Of a DNA stretch of 64,000 nucleotides, positions 44,907-53,358 are shown piece by piece. The position numbers and the translations under genes are program-made. The DNA is from JACNJF01 sp050288105 (GTDB taxonomy: Bacteria > Pseudomonadota > Gammaproteobacteria > GCA-001735895). Positions within the stretch are counted from its first letter, which is position 1. Each line of letters starts with the position of its first letter. The stretch is taken from NCBI GenBank assembly GCA_050288105.1, contig JBNKDE010000006.1, positions 62,001-126,000 on the forward strand, given 5' to 3'. The notes below the pieces were generated by a model that saw only the letters and a list, made by a program, of their open reading frames with translations, did not search any database and was not told where the DNA came from.

Positions 44907-45767
44907 TTAACGCGCCAGTTCTGCACTCAGATGATCCATAAAAGCACTGACTCGGGCTGAGCGTACCAGATCCGGATGCGTCAGTAACCAGAGCCCGGTT
45001 TTAAAACCCTCAGGTACATTGCTACTGCGTTCAAGCACGGTAGATAATTCGCCGAGTTCTTCGGGCAGTAGTGCCATTCCCATGCCCTGCTCAGCGCAGG
45101 CACGTACAGCAACCAGTGAATCGCAACGAATGGATATCTGCCGGGCCTGAATATATTGATCAAACCAGGCTCCGATGGGTGAGTGATACAGGCTATCGGT
45201 AATCCCTACCCATGGAACCTGTCGCCAGTCCTGCGTAGACATTGGTTGATCAGCTTTAAGCTGGTAAACCGAAAATTGAATATCGCGCAGTTTCCGACCC
45301 ACAAAACCGGCATCAGGGTGCTGGGTTGGACGTATTGCGATATCAGCATCGCGTCGAGTCAAATCCAGCACCTGATTGGTGACCAGCAAATCGACCAGGA
45401 TATGGGGATGCTGCTGCCGGAAACGCGCCAGAGGTCCTGCCAGTACTGACAGCATAAAGGTGTCGGTAGTCGTCACGCGCAGCTCACCTTCCAGGCGCAG
45501 CTCTTTGCCCGCGATCTGGCGCTGTAAATCAAACAGAGTTGATTCAACTTCGCGCGCCGCATGGATCATTTTTTCCGCCTCCGGTGTCAGTGCATAGCCC
45601 TCGACACTGCGATTAAAAATCCGGCATTTAAGATCTTCCTGAAATCGATCCAGACGGCGCAATACGGTGGAGCGGTTTACCCCCAGTTCGCGCGCAGCTG
45701 CAGATATTGATCCCTTGTTGGCGACCAGCAGTACATAGCGCAGATTATCCCAGTTCAGATGCTTCAT
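44907..45767 (-). CDS. LysR-family regulator, divergent from cytochrome c' genes
   Basis: A 286-residue LysR regulator; the start is the ATG at 45767, before the family N-terminus (LNWDNLRYVLLVANKGSISAAARELGVNRSTVLRRLDRFQE). The effector-binding part follows from about 90. It diverges from the cytochrome c' / cytochrome b pair, with 94 bases between, so it may regulate them. An inverted TTGC-N11-GCAA is at 45770-45788, next to its own start codon, and could be the operator. Ligand unknown. Confidence 0.87.
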   Translation of the reverse strand: MKHLNWDNLRYVLLVANKGSISAAARELGVNRSTVLRRLDRFQEDLKCRIFNRSVEGYALTPEAEKMIHAAREVESTLFDLQRQIAGKELRLEGELRVTTTDTFMLSVLAGPLARFRQQHPHILVDLLVTNQVLDLTRRDADIAIRPTQHPDAGFVGRKLRDIQFSVYQLKADQPMSTQDWRQVPWVGITDSLYHSPIGAWFDQYIQARQISIRCDSLVAVRACAEQGMGMALLPEELGELSTVLERSSNVPEGFKTGLWLLTHPDLVRSARVSAFMDHLSAELAR

Positions 45768-45861
45768 AATTGCGGCAGTATAATGCAAAAATCGAGAATG
45801 TGATGTTTTTTTATAACAGTCTATACTGGCCAACCGAACATCTATTAGCAGGAGACTCGCT

Positions 45862-46329
45862 ATGAAATTGCGCTACAAATTTACCATTCTGTTGCTTGCT
45901 GTGATGCTGGCATCCCCCGGTTACGCGGCCAAAGATCCCGTTAAAGCTGCGATCAAGGCTCGACAGGGAGAGATGCAGTTACGTGCGTATAATGCGGGTC
46001 CATTATTCGCAATGGCCAAGGGTGAAATTCCTTATGACCCGGCCCAGGCCAGTATGCTGTCGGGTAATCTACTGAAATTGCTGGATATCGATATCGGAAG
46101 TGCATGGGTCAAGGGCAGCGGCAGCAATGCCTATCCTGACGACACTACTGCGCTGGATAAGATCTGGAGCAGCTATCCGGAAATTACCAGGTACGGCAAA
46201 AAGTACATGACTGCAGTTCGTGAACTGGCTGCGGATTCCGGCAACGGGCTGGGTGCCCTGAAAAGCCGTGTGGGCGCGTTGGGTAAATCCTGCAAGTCTT
46301 GTCACGACGAGTTTCGTGAAAAGAAGTAA
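45862..46329 (+). CDS. Cytochrome c' (class II c-type cytochrome)
   Basis: A 155-residue exported four-helix-bundle heme protein. Signal peptide ends around AAKD at residue 22. The heme motif lies near the C-terminus: C144-K-S-C147-H148. Proteins of this class bind NO or CO, and are often found beside a cytochrome b. It is paired with the next gene, 16 bases downstream, as the usual electron partner arrangement. Divergent LysR gene may control it. Confidence 0.93.
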   Translation: MKLRYKFTILLLAVMLASPGYAAKDPVKAAIKARQGEMQLRAYNAGPLFAMAKGEIPYDPAQASMLSGNLLKLLDIDIGSAWVKGSGSNAYPDDTTALDKIWSSYPEITRYGKKYMTAVRELAADSGNGLGALKSRVGALGKSCKSCHDEFREKK

Positions 46330-46344
46330 TCTGATCGTTGCCCT

Positions 46345-46947
46345 GTGACTACACTGGAACGCAAAAAGATATGGGACCCAGTGACCCGACTGTGGCACTG
46401 GGTTCTTGCCATCATTGTGATCAGCACCTGGGTATTGGGCGAGTTTATGTCATTCGATACGATTCGCTGGCATTTTTACCTGGGTTATTCGCTACTGGCG
46501 CTGGTCGCATTTCGAATGTTGTGGGGCTTTATCGGACCAGCCCCGGTACGCTGGATTAATCTGTGGCCGCGTCCTGCAGCATTGATTCAGTATCTACGCG
46601 AGCTACGCTACAGAAAACCGAGTGGCTCTGCGGGGCATAATCCGCTCGGTTCGCTGTCCGTGCTGGCGATACTTGTGGTATTGGCTGCGCAGGCGGGAAG
46701 TGGACTGTTTATAGAATCAGATGACTTCTTTGAGTCTGCAGCGCTGGCAGGCAACGTGAATCAGGATACGATCAACTGGCTAACCAGCTGGCATCACTTG
46801 CTGTCCGATGTACTACTGGCACTGGTTGTACTGCATCTGTTGGCAATTATTTTTTATCGGGTGTGGAAACGCGAAGACCTGGTACGTCCGATGATCACTG
46901 GCTGGAAATGGGTGCGTCCCGAGTCTGCGCGGTCGGATGATAAATAA
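46345..46947 (+). CDS. Cytochrome b561-like membrane protein
   Basis: A 200-residue membrane cytochrome b of the Ni/Fe-hydrogenase b-type / CybB-like family. Start GTG at 46345. Four hydrophobic segments are seen at about 17-36, 45-64, 98-118 and 142-165. Candidate heme histidines include H18 (TRLWHW), H41 (RWHFYLGY), H94 (GHNPLG) and the pair in SWHHLL plus VLHLLAI. It is the likely quinol-side partner of cytochrome c' just upstream; the exact acceptor is unknown. Confidence 0.88.
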   Translation: MTTLERKKIWDPVTRLWHWVLAIIVISTWVLGEFMSFDTIRWHFYLGYSLLALVAFRMLWGFIGPAPVRWINLWPRPAALIQYLRELRYRKPSGSAGHNPLGSLSVLAILVVLAAQAGSGLFIESDDFFESAALAGNVNQDTINWLTSWHHLLSDVLLALVVLHLLAIIFYRVWKREDLVRPMITGWKWVRPESARSDDK

Positions 46948-46991
46948 TCTGCAGCCTGTTTTGTGTATGCATAAAAACTATGCCATCTAAG

Positions 46992-47205
46992 GGGGCTGAG
47001 ACGAATGGCACTTACTTAAGGCTGATATGCGGTCATTGCGAAGACGCCTACACCGATGTAGGTGGTAGGGCGAAGCAGGAAGCCAGAGCCGAGCTTGCGA
47101 CGCGGCAATCTCTTCGTCAGTGAGGTTTCGACAAGGTTAGAGATCGCCGCGCTAACGCTCGCGATGACAATTTTCCATTAAGTAAGTGCCATTCGGGGCT
47201 GAGAC
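46992..47205. mobile_element. MITE-like element with 17-bp terminal inverted repeats and 11-bp target duplication
   Basis: Perfect inverted repeats GAATGGCACTTACTTAA at 47003-47019 and TTAAGTAAGTGCCATTC at 47178-47194 bound a 192-base element. Flanking them directly is the same 11-base duplication GGGGCTGAGAC at 46992-47002 and 47195-47205. No reading frame for a transposase is inside; it carries the GACGCCTAC/GTAGG stem and CAATCTC modules also seen in the composite repeats. An 11-base duplication suits IS4-type transposition; the family assignment is inference. Confidence 0.85.
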
Positions 47206-47234
47206 TATTTAATTACTGACGATTGCGACAGGGA

Positions 47235-48035
47235 TTACCGCAGAATCTCAAATGTTAAACTTGCCCAATGGCTTTGCCAGTCCTGATCTTTATCCTTGAG
47301 AGCAATAATCTTGACCGCTTTGATGAGCCAGGGGCCACTGCGATCGAGTTTGATGTCTACCTGTCCTTTCGTATTACTGAGTAATTTCTGTATTTCATCC
47401 GGATGCGATTTACTGAATGCCGTAATCTGTGTGCCGACGAGTGCTTGCTGCTGGTAAGTCAGTTGAAGCGTCAGAGTGTCTCCCACCTGTTTCTGGTAGG
47501 GGTTAGATAATGGAGTTAATTCAAGCTCGTAACCCAACTCTCGAGTTGAATTATCAATATCGAATGCGTTACCCGACTGCAGCAGGATTTTTGCATGACG
47601 CTGATATCTTTCTATACCATCGGTATCGCCAAGTCCGTTTTTCGCACGTAGTTGGATGGCATTTTCCAGTCCTTCTTCTTTCAGGTATTTATTGAATATA
47701 GCCGCTTCAATTTTGATATTAGTGAAGGTGGACTGATAGCCAATCACATAGGTACCTTTTTGCTGTGGAACAAAGTAACCAGCCGGATCACGGCCCAGTT
47801 CGCCAGGCACTTCTTCAATTTTATCCTTGAAGTAAATACTAAAGTCGTTATACCAGTTAACGACATTGGGCAGGGTATCACCAACATATTCATTACCAAC
47901 ATGTAATGAGAGTTCGACAGTTTTACCGGGCTCGGTATAAAATGGGTCCGCTTCCAGCCAGAAGTCATGCGCCATTACATTACTACAAACCAGGCTGATC
48001 ATCAGCAGGATGTATCTCACCTTTTTATGCGTCAT
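47235..48035 (-). CDS. Periplasmic DUF4198-like protein
   Basis: A 266-residue exported protein. Signal peptide ends VCSNVMA, and the mature chain begins HDFWLEADPFY, the DUF4198 hallmark. The rest is beta-rich and ends in a domain typical of CarboxypepD-like repeats. Such proteins are found beside HupE/UreJ or nickel/cobalt transport genes and are thought to bind metal or ligand at the membrane. Its start overlaps the divergent HupE-like gene start by nine bases. Confidence 0.75.
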   Translation of the reverse strand: MTHKKVRYILLMISLVCSNVMAHDFWLEADPFYTEPGKTVELSLHVGNEYVGDTLPNVVNWYNDFSIYFKDKIEEVPGELGRDPAGYFVPQQKGTYVIGYQSTFTNIKIEAAIFNKYLKEEGLENAIQLRAKNGLGDTDGIERYQRHAKILLQSGNAFDIDNSTRELGYELELTPLSNPYQKQVGDTLTLQLTYQQQALVGTQITAFSKSHPDEIQKLLSNTKGQVDIKLDRSGPWLIKAVKIIALKDKDQDWQSHWASLTFEILR

Positions 48036-49145
48036 TTGTCTGTCATATTGTTGGTTTATTTACTCAGTAGTCTGTGTACGGTTTATGCACATAAACTGCG
48101 TCCCACCATAGTCACGCTCAACTTTTCAGATGCACAGGTTGAGCTGATTATAGAGACCAACGCAGAAGCATTGCTGGCTGGTATCGGCGCACAGCATGAC
48201 AATACCGATGATGCGCCGCAGGCGCAACAATATAAAGCGCTGCGTGCTTTGCCGGCGCATGAGGTCGCCAATCGCTTCAAGGACTTTGCACAAAGCTATC
48301 AGCAGGGTTTAAAGCTTGCAGTTGCGGGTAAACCCGTTGACTGGGCATACCAGAAAATAGTGGTGCCAGAGCTGGAAGATACTCGTCTGGCGCGCAAATC
48401 ACTGATTTATTTCACCGCCAGCTTGCCGCCTCAGGCGGGAGATGTGGTATGGAGCAGTAACCCACTGTATGGCGATATGGTGGTTAACTTTGTCAATCCT
48501 CAGGGCGAGAAGGTGAGCCATTGGCTGGTTGAGGGGCAGGCAAGTCCCGCATTTAAAATTCAGCAATTATCACCAAAGCGCCAGTGGTCTTCAGTTTTTG
48601 CCGATTATTCAGAACTGGGTTTTCTGCATATCCTGCCCATGGGTATGGACCATATCCTGTTTGTGTTGGGATTGTTTTTACTCAGCAGGAAAGCATCGCC
48701 ATTATTGTGGCAGGTTACCGCTTTTACCGTTGCACACAGCATCACTCTGGCACTTAGCGTTTATGGAGTGATCAGCCTGCCTGCCTCTATCATTGAGCCA
48801 TTAATTGCCCTGTCGATTGCCTATGTGGGGATGGAAAACCTGCTGACTAAAGAACTCAAGCCCTGGCGTGTGCTAGTGGTGTTTGTTTTCGGCCTCCTGC
48901 ATGGCATGGGCTTTGCCGAGGTTCTGTTTGAACTGGGCCTGCCAGAGAACGAGTTTGTAACCGCCTTGATCGCCTTTAATCTGGGAGTGGAGGGTGGTCA
49001 GCTGGCAGTCATACTGCTGGCATTTAGTGCGGTATTCTGGCTGCGCCGTTATGATGATCTTTATCGTCGACTGGTGGTGATTCCGGGTTCGTTGGGTATT
49101 ACTGTGATGGGGCTTTTTTGGGTGTGGCAGCGGGTTAGTTTTTAG
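48027..49145 (+). CDS. HupE/UreJ-family membrane protein with periplasmic domain
   Basis: A 372-residue protein. Signal peptide to about residue 20 (...YLLSSLCTVYA|HKLRP), a periplasmic beta-rich part to about 195, then six or so membrane segments in the HupE/UreJ_2 domain, with HILPMGMDHILFV and the HGMGFAEVLFELG motif. Related proteins may transport nickel or cobalt. It pairs with the DUF4198 gene on the opposite strand, whose first codons overlap its first codons; this start is required by the signal peptide. Confidence 0.8.
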   Translation: MRHLSVILLVYLLSSLCTVYAHKLRPTIVTLNFSDAQVELIIETNAEALLAGIGAQHDNTDDAPQAQQYKALRALPAHEVANRFKDFAQSYQQGLKLAVAGKPVDWAYQKIVVPELEDTRLARKSLIYFTASLPPQAGDVVWSSNPLYGDMVVNFVNPQGEKVSHWLVEGQASPAFKIQQLSPKRQWSSVFADYSELGFLHILPMGMDHILFVLGLFLLSRKASPLLWQVTAFTVAHSITLALSVYGVISLPASIIEPLIALSIAYVGMENLLTKELKPWRVLVVFVFGLLHGMGFAEVLFELGLPENEFVTALIAFNLGVEGGQLAVILLAFSAVFWLRRYDDLYRRLVVIPGSLGITVMGLFWVWQRVSF

Positions 49146-49163
49146 CAACTGACCAGGTTTGGA

Positions 49164-49250
49164 TTTCACACGCCTTAGCTTTCCTTGCTTTGTAGTATCT
49201 TTCTAGCAGGCGTGCGAGTCACTTTTCAGGCATGGAAAGTCACCACAAAA
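49164..49250 (+). repeat. Composite repeat, copy R5 (5' part only)
   Basis: TTTCACACGCCTTAGCTTTC and CTAGCAGGCGTGCGAGTCAC match R2 almost base for base, followed by the CAGGCATGGAAAGT hairpin arm of type B. The central palindrome and closing hairpin are missing, and a different palindromic repeat is joined at 49257. Confidence 0.8.
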
Positions 49251-49256
49251 TTGACA

Positions 49257-49313
49257 GTTAAAGGGGTCGGAGGTACATGAAAATTATTCCCATGTTCCTC
49301 CGCCCCCTTTAAC
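49257..49313. repeat. Palindromic repeat (GGGGTCGGAGGTACATG type)
   Basis: GTTAAAGGGGTCGGAGGTAC... and its complement ...CCTCCGCCCCCTTTAAC form a long hairpin around GAAAATTATTCCC. A second copy is at 61195-61250. Two copies in one window and the near-perfect pairing mark it as a dispersed REP-like element. Confidence 0.8.
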
Positions 49314-49341
49314 TGCTGAAAAAAGCTTTCCTGTAGCTTCA

Positions 49342-49392
49342 TTGACTTCACTTCAGAAGCGTGTAACCTGACAGTCTAGACCAGTCGGTCTA
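49342..49392 (+). promoter_or_regulatory. Promoter with NemR/AcuR-like operator
   Basis: TTGACT at 49342-49347 and TAACCT at 49364-49369 (spacer 16) form a sigma70-like promoter. Immediately downstream, TAGACC-AGTC-GGTCTA at 49377-49392 is an inverted repeat of the form bound by NemR- and AcuR-type TetR regulators. It covers the likely transcription start, so binding would block transcription of the cupin-TetR operon. Confidence 0.65.
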
Positions 49393-49421
49393 TTTATCAC
49401 CATAGTCAGAGGATAACAATA

Positions 49422-49808
49422 ATGAAAATAGCAAAAGACGATGTGAATGTAAGACTGGATATTCCAGGTGCAGTGATCCGGCAACATAAGAATTTTGGTG
49501 ACGTGAAGGGATTCGACAAGATTAGTGGAGAGTTTTTCACGTTATCAGCGGGTGTCGATACCACCCTTCTATTTATCGGGCTTGAGGGAGACCAGTGTCA
49601 ATGCCCGCATTGGGGTTACGTTTTAAGCGGTCAGCTTACCACCACCGATGCTCTGGGTGAAAAGGAGACGGTTCAGGTAAATGATCTGTTCTACTGGCCG
49701 CCTGGACACAATGTAAAAGTTGATGCCGATGCCGAGATCATCATGTTCAGCCCCGAGCACGAGCATAGTCATGTGATCGACCACATGATTGAGATGGTCA
49801 GCGCTTAG
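49422..49808 (+). CDS. Cupin-domain protein controlled by adjacent TetR regulator
   Basis: A 128-residue cupin-type protein. The core CPHWGYVLSGQLTT...VNDLFYWPPGHN resembles single-domain cupins with one His-containing metal motif. It is first in an operon with the TetR gene 84 bases downstream, behind a promoter with a TetR-type palindrome. Reactive electrophile response is the usual role of this regulator class, so the cupin may act on a reactive small molecule. That is inference from context only. Confidence 0.7.
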   Translation: MKIAKDDVNVRLDIPGAVIRQHKNFGDVKGFDKISGEFFTLSAGVDTTLLFIGLEGDQCQCPHWGYVLSGQLTTTDALGEKETVQVNDLFYWPPGHNVKVDADAEIIMFSPEHEHSHVIDHMIEMVSA

Positions 49809-49892
49809 CATTAATGCAGCGGAAGTGCGCAAAATGGCTCGCTTCCGCTACAAACTGAAATCAGGTCAATATGCAGAGCGCACACTAAATAG

Positions 49893-50471
49893 ATGATACA
49901 TCCTACCAAACAACGCCTGCTCAATGCAGGCCTGGATTTGTTACTGCAACAAGGTTACAACGATCTTGGAATCCAGTCCCTGCTGACTGCTACAGGTACG
50001 CCGAAAGGCTCTTTCTACCATCATTTCAAGGATAAACAGGACTTCGCACTTCAGGTGATCGAACAATACATGCTACAGGTACATGCAGCGCTGGATCATT
50101 GTCTAAGCGATAAAGAGCGCTCGCCACTTAAGCGGGTAAGGTTGTTCTTTGAACTGACTGAACAAAGCTACCGAGAACAGGGTTACATGGGCTGTCTTTT
50201 AGGTGGACTTGGACAGGAGCTGTCCGGGATAAGTGAGGTGTTTCGTTCAAAGGTCGAGTGGTGCTTTAACGAGATAGCCCAGCGTATTTCCGTTTGCCTG
50301 GAAGAGGCTTGTGAGAGCGGGGAAATATCTGCTGATTCTGATACTCAGAGCATGGCTGGATTGCTGGTTGACTGCTGGGAAGGAGCCGCTCTTCGTAGCC
50401 GATTACAGGGGGACGCCAGGCCTCTGACCGCGATGCTGGACTTCTACTTCAAATCGGCAGTATGTCGCTGA
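49893..50471 (+). CDS. TetR-family regulator, NemR/AcuR-like
   Basis: A 192-residue TetR protein. The HTH reads GIQSLLTATGTPKGSFYHHFKDKQDFALQVI. After the HTH, the GCLLGGLGQELS segment occupies the same position as the redox-active GCL cysteine of NemR. It follows the cupin gene and likely represses it through TAGACC-N4-GGTCTA upstream. Electrophile sensing is inferred from the subfamily; ligand is unknown. Confidence 0.8.
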   Translation: MIHPTKQRLLNAGLDLLLQQGYNDLGIQSLLTATGTPKGSFYHHFKDKQDFALQVIEQYMLQVHAALDHCLSDKERSPLKRVRLFFELTEQSYREQGYMGCLLGGLGQELSGISEVFRSKVEWCFNEIAQRISVCLEEACESGEISADSDTQSMAGLLVDCWEGAALRSRLQGDARPLTAMLDFYFKSAVCR

Positions 50472-50713
50472 TAAAGAACCTAAGGGCCAGGTGTTGTCTT
50501 TTGGAATTTCTAACCTGACAGGTTTGAACTTCGAATAACAAAGAATTACTCACATAAACTGGGTCGGTTTTGAGGTAATGCAGTCAATTTCAAAGGTCGA
50601 GGTCTCACCTTAAACCGGGTCAAACCTGAACAAGTTATGGTTTGCACTGATATTTCACCTGTAAACAATAGATTTTACTGGCTTAGACCACCCATTTGCC
50701 TATCAAAATAACC
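50472..50713. other. Non-coding region after the TetR gene
   Basis: No gene supported. Repeated fragments of the wording CTGGGTCGG/ACCGGGTCAAACCTG occur, none coding. Confidence 0.4.
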
Positions 50714-50899
50714 CTAAAATAGCTTTGGCATTTCTCGAAACATTTGTTGTTCGCCGATTACTGCTTTAATCAATCCCACAAACATTCCTGAGCAATAAAT
50801 CGATCTATTTGGGGTTTGGACTTCTTCCTTTGAACGTTTATCTTTCCAGATAAATGCGTACTTTAAGGTGAAAATTTCAGGTTTAAATGAGCGATATTT
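50714..50899 (-). pseudogene. Possible coding remnant without start codon
   Basis: A 61-codon minus-strand frame reading ...FTLKYAFIWKDKRSKEEVQTP... to ...REMPKLF before a TAG at 50714. A stop precedes it at 50900-50902 and no start codon is available upstream of the protein-like stretch. Composition looks protein-like but the family is not recognised. Could equally be chance. Confidence 0.2.
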
Positions 50900-51230
50900 T
50901 CAAGCAATCAAGGGGTTACTCAGGTCCGACGTGAGGATCGATGGCGATCGATGGGGTCGATCGATGGGGTCAGACTCGATCGATTTTTTATATCCAATAA
51001 TACCGGCCTATTAAAAGAACTGATAGAACAGACAGTTCTTTATATCAGCAAGACAACTGAGTTGGTGGGATAGGGGCGAATTGACCCCAGGTGATTAAAG
51101 AATATTAAAAATGACATTCTCTTTCCGGCTTATAAAATCTCTTTGCAATAAATGATTTATTTCTTAACTTACCGGCATTGAGTCTGCCCCCATTGGCGAT
51201 TGATTCCGCCGTTGCGCAACGGCGGTGGTG
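50900..51230. other. Non-coding region before argP end
   Basis: Contains several short repeats of ATCGATGGGGTC and GATCGAT around 50930-50985 but no gene. CGCCGTTGCGCAACGGCG at 51207-51224 is a perfect palindrome after the argP stop and could act as a terminator stem, though no T tract follows. Confidence 0.4.
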
Positions 51231-52148
51231 CTACCCCGGAAGCGAGTCTAATAGTGTGGTGGACTGTTGCAGATGATACTGGCAATACCGGGTGAGCTGC
51301 TGCGTCAGCTTTTGACCGGTTTCTGTAACTAGATTCCAGCTGTGCCAGTATAACGGCACCTCAAGACACTGGCCCGCTGATATTTCAGTCACCGCACCCT
51401 GATCGATCAGAGTCTGCATCTGAAGATCCGGAGCCATTCCCCAGGCAAAGCCTCGCCGTATCAGTTCTGTAAACGCTTCAGCGGAGGGGGCTCGATGGCG
51501 GGGATAATCTTCTACAGCGGGGTAGAAACGTTGAATGAAGTTGTCCTGCAGCTCGTCTTTCTCATTGTATTCAACTGCTGGAGCGTGGCTAAGTGCCTCT
51601 GCGCTCACGCCATTGGAAAAATAACGTTGAATATAATCCGGACTCGCCAGTGCAAGATAACGACTGATGCCCAGAAAGACCGCATTGCTGCCCTGTAAGG
51701 GTTTGTTGCTGGCGCTGATGCAGCCCTGTACATCGCCTTGTCGAAGCAGTAGATGGGTCTGATCCTGATCGTCAACCCGAAGATCCAGCAGTATGGGACT
51801 CTCTGCCAGTAACGGTTGTATCGCATCCATGAACCAGGTTGCCAGGGTATCCGCATTTAAACCGATTGTCAGTTTGGTAAAGCCCTCATGCTGAGCGCTG
51901 TCCAGGGTTTTCAGCAGTTCGCTCTGCAGCAGGGTCACCTGATGATAGTGACGTTGCAGATGTTCTCCGGCTGCGGTCAATCGTAGTGGCTGACTGCGCA
52001 CCAGCAGCAACTGGCCCGCTGACTCCTCCAGTTGTCTGATCCGCTGGGAAATAGCCGACTGGGTTAAAAACAGCCTCTTTGCTGCACGCTCAAAACTCTG
52101 CTCTTCGATCACAGTGGCCAGGGCCTTTAGCTGTCGGTAATCAAACAT
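51231..52148 (-). CDS. argP: LysR-type regulator ArgP
   Basis: A 305-residue ArgP/IciA-type regulator. N-terminal MFDYRQLKALATVIEEQSFERAAKRLFLTQSAISQRIRQLE is the characteristic DNA-binding domain, and the C-terminal lysine/arginine-binding part follows. In E. coli ArgP activates argO with arginine as co-effector. Divergent argO-like exporter lies 107 bases away, so the regulatory unit is intact. Confidence 0.9.
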   Translation of the reverse strand: MFDYRQLKALATVIEEQSFERAAKRLFLTQSAISQRIRQLEESAGQLLLVRSQPLRLTAAGEHLQRHYHQVTLLQSELLKTLDSAQHEGFTKLTIGLNADTLATWFMDAIQPLLAESPILLDLRVDDQDQTHLLLRQGDVQGCISASNKPLQGSNAVFLGISRYLALASPDYIQRYFSNGVSAEALSHAPAVEYNEKDELQDNFIQRFYPAVEDYPRHRAPSAEAFTELIRRGFAWGMAPDLQMQTLIDQGAVTEISAGQCLEVPLYWHSWNLVTETGQKLTQQLTRYCQYHLQQSTTLLDSLPG

Positions 52149-52255
52149 AGATATTATATTAGCTGCTCTAATGAAATATAAATATTATTAGTTTTACTGA
52201 TTTTTGTCGATCTCTTACCCTTGCTGCAATTCAGAAAGTCAAAATAGGTTGTTTA

Positions 52256-52882
52256 ATGATGTCATTGATATTTGCACCGTTCGCGGCCGGTCTGGCGACC
52301 AGCGCTGGCCTGATAATTGCCATTGGTGCCCAGAATGCCTTTGTTCTCAGTCAGGGGCTGCGCCGTGAGTATCACTGGTCGATAGCGGCGTTGTGCAGTC
52401 TTATCGATGCTCTGCTGATAACTGCGGGTATTGCGGGTATGGGGGCGTTGATTGGCCAGTCAGAGCTGATGCTGAAACTGATCAGTTGGGCGGGTGGGGT
52501 ATTTCTTCTGTGGTATGGTGCGAATGCGCTTCGCTCTGCGTTACGCAGTGAATCCCTGGGGCTCTCCGACAGCAACTTTTCCAGCCTCAGATCGGCATTA
52601 CTGACCACGTTGGCGCTGAGTCTGCTAAACCCTCATGTATATCTCGATACCGTAGTGTTGCTGGGTAGCATAGGTGGTCGCTATCCCGACCAGCAGCGCT
52701 ACTGGTTTGGCACCGGAGCGGCGCTGTTTTCACTTATCTGGTTTTTCTCCCTGAGTCTCGGCGCCCGCTGGCTGGCTCCACTGTTCCGCAAACCGGTCAG
52801 CTGGCGCATTCTCGATGTGCTGGTCTGTGTGATGATGTGGACGCTGGCGGTTTTGCTGCTGAATGGCAACCTCCACCCGTGA
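52256..52882 (+). CDS. argO: LysE/ArgO-type amino acid exporter
   Basis: A 208-residue inner-membrane exporter with six hydrophobic segments. Family features GLIIAIGAQNAFVLSQGLRRE near the start and TLALSLLNPHVYLDTVVLLGSIGG are present. ArgO exports arginine, and some homologs lysine; the adjacent argP makes arginine or lysine the likely substrate. Two ATG codons lie in frame at 52256 and 52259. Confidence 0.92.
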   Translation: MMSLIFAPFAAGLATSAGLIIAIGAQNAFVLSQGLRREYHWSIAALCSLIDALLITAGIAGMGALIGQSELMLKLISWAGGVFLLWYGANALRSALRSESLGLSDSNFSSLRSALLTTLALSLLNPHVYLDTVVLLGSIGGRYPDQQRYWFGTGAALFSLIWFFSLSLGARWLAPLFRKPVSWRILDVLVCVMMWTLAVLLLNGNLHP

Positions 52883-53065
52883 AGCCGGAGACGGAAGCTG
52901 GCGTTTAGAATCGATGGCGAATCGATTGAAAACTAAAACGTCCCGTCCGCTTCAGGTCGATACCAGAGTTTAACTTTAAGTCTCCAAATGTCAGCTTCTC
53001 AAAAAGACCAACAGGTTCAGACCCGCCCGATTTAAACGGTAGCTAGACTATAATCGGAAATAGCG

Positions 53066-53335
53066 ATGGTATCTCTTATGCCTGAACCTAATTCTTCAAA
53101 TATTAAAGGTCTGAACAACACAGTAATGAGATGGATGTTGGCATCGTTACTGACTGGACTGGTATTGGCTGGAACAGGGCTCTACCTGCTGGCGTTTACC
53201 AATATATGCAACGCCATGGGGTTGACAGGAATTGGCATTATAGTGGCACTGATCACTTTCGGATTACTGTTTGCTGTTCCGGCAAAAATTTATATTATCC
53301 TGCGCTTTACACGTACTGAGGTGGGTAAAAAATAA
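53066..53335 (+). CDS. Small two-TM membrane protein
   Basis: An 89-residue protein. After a polar N-terminus, membrane helices cover about residues 22-44 and 52-76, with a charged tail. Start at 53066 or 53078. No family could be recognised and no operon context is clear: gap of 183 bases from argO, and the next gene is convergent. Confidence 0.55.
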   Translation: MVSLMPEPNSSNIKGLNNTVMRWMLASLLTGLVLAGTGLYLLAFTNICNAMGLTGIGIIVALITFGLLFAVPAKIYIILRFTRTEVGKK

Positions 53336-53358
53336 ACTCAGATCCTGAGCTTTGTTTA

